DNA from: Clarkia xantiana subsp. parviflora | Lineage: Eukaryota; Streptophyta; Magnoliopsida; Myrtales; Onagraceae | NCBI GenBank assembly: GCA_036873135.1 | Contig: JAPTYO010000012.1 | Span: 14,020,090-14,084,089, forward strand | Direction of reading: 5' to 3' | Length of the DNA: 64,000 nt | In this document: positions 63,601 through 64,000 of the stretch, piece after piece | Layout: each line of letters opens with the position of its first letter | Position numbering within the stretch: the first letter of the stretch is position 1 | Translations under genes and position numbers: made by a program | Notes under the pieces: generated by a model | What the model was told of the DNA's origin: nothing | What the model saw: only the letters and a program-made list of their open reading frames with translations | Database searches by the model: none

Positions 63601-63802
63601 AGATTGAACTCGATCATAATGTGTTTGGAGGACCTCATCATCTGTAAGTTGTGTTCCAACATGGTCATTTATCTCAAAACCTTCGTAAAACTGTAACAGA
63701 TCGACCAGTTGAGCGAATAGTTTCCCCTTCTCATGCCTATATAAAATACTTAAATGGCATTTGGCCACAACAGCCACATCAGCTACCAGAGGCCTCAAAT
63801 AC
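57697..63802 (-). CDS. AQR: RNA helicase Aquarius / EMB-2765 type (partial, N-terminus beyond window)
   Basis: Nine coding exons are visible, minus strand: 63802-63568, 63458-63348, 62482-61424, 61330-61067, 60677-60492, 60345-59191, 58883-58533, 57999-57697. The gene continues to the right, beginning in phase 2 at 63802. Junctions are GT-AG and in frame. SF1 helicase motifs: Walker [37 protein letters not shown] (motif II), [39 protein letters not shown] and VAMSRAR. Upstream are the Aquarius-specific [15 protein letters not shown] and beta-barrel regions. The last 100 residues are an acidic low-complexity tail rich in glutamate. Family knowledge: Aquarius binds introns in the spliceosome as part of the intron-binding complex; Arabidopsis loss is embryo-lethal. 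A short TIR element sits in the last intron. No break is seen in the visible part. Confidence 0.95.
58055..58401. mobile_element. Short TIR element in Aquarius intron, GGGTTAAGAACC family
   Basis: The ends are GGGTTAAGAACCTAAAAACA and the inverse of GGGATTAAGAACCTAAAAAC, matching for over 40 bases (both continue through ACAGTCYCAACTATA). Internal TTGACGAAACA and GCGATTAGCAACATG phrases are shared with the copy at 30901. Flanking 9-mers do not match. It lies wholly inside the intron between 57999 and 58533. Confidence 0.8.
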
Positions 63803-64000
63803 CTGGGAAATGATACAGCCTAAATAAGTCCCCGGATGCAAACAAAATCAGACAGCAGTAATTATCTAAATACTCCGAATTTCAAAAATATGTCATGGTT
63901 AGGGCTGGCAATGGTGCGGTGAAAATCAAATAACCATGGTTATTCGCACCATTTGCCGCAATGGTTAACCGCACCATTATGGTGAGGGGCGGTTATGGTG
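63803..64000. other. Aquarius intron with start of a further repeat
   Basis: Intron sequence continues past 63803. From 63900, TAGGGCTGGCAATGGTGCGG begins with the hAT-like TAGGG pattern and is followed by repeated GGTTA, CACCATT and GTGCGG phrases, probably the left end of another hAT-type element cut by the window edge. Confidence 0.5.

Overview
This is nuclear DNA of a flowering plant, most likely a eudicot. Genes are split by many GT-AG introns in an AT-rich background. The gene set is plant-specific (phytochrome A, LNK clock cofactor, hydroxyproline arabinosyltransferase, SINA-type E3 ligase, bifunctional UMP synthase), and the intergenic DNA is full of transposons with plant-type termini. 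I could not resolve the family or species.

Genes from left to right. (1) HPAT, minus, 2149-3989, 8 coding exons. (2) An intronless glutaredoxin-like protein, plus, 9420-10208. (3) Phytochrome A, minus, 11812-15364, 3 coding exons. (4) An ArfGAP plus C2 protein of the AGD12 type, minus, 20501-23448, 9 coding exons, one with a GC-AG intron. (5) UMP synthase, plus, 27820-30341, 7 exons. (6) A SINA-type RING E3 ligase, minus, 31470-32975, 3 exons. (7) LNK1/LNK2, plus, 52009-55821, 8 exons. (8) The 3' part of the spliceosomal helicase Aquarius, minus, 57697-63802, running off the right edge. All exon models were built by hand; every junction keeps frame and the totals fit family lengths.

The rest is mainly transposons. 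There are four related Mutator-like elements with long terminal inverted repeats (two with perfect 9-bp target duplications) carrying GC-rich proline/glycine-like repeat cargo. There are three copies of a short element family ending in GGGTTAAGAACC. hAT-type non-autonomous elements lie at 5656-6149 (perfect 8-bp duplication), 25752-26464 (nested in another inverted-repeat element), 34255-35145 and 47996-49269. Three Helitron-like segments end in a GC hairpin plus CTAG. A retrotransposon block at 35569-46389 holds diverged LTRs, a non-coding LARD-like interior with a 63-bp tandem repeat, and a truncated Ty1/copia element on the minus strand.

The genes do not form a pathway cluster. PHYA and LNK both belong to light and clock signalling, and the LNK promoter carries three G-boxes, but they lie about 37 kb apart and I regard the co-location as chance. 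I saw no convincing new biological system. The most unusual material is the Mutator-like family with shared cargo and the reduced phytochrome A gene.
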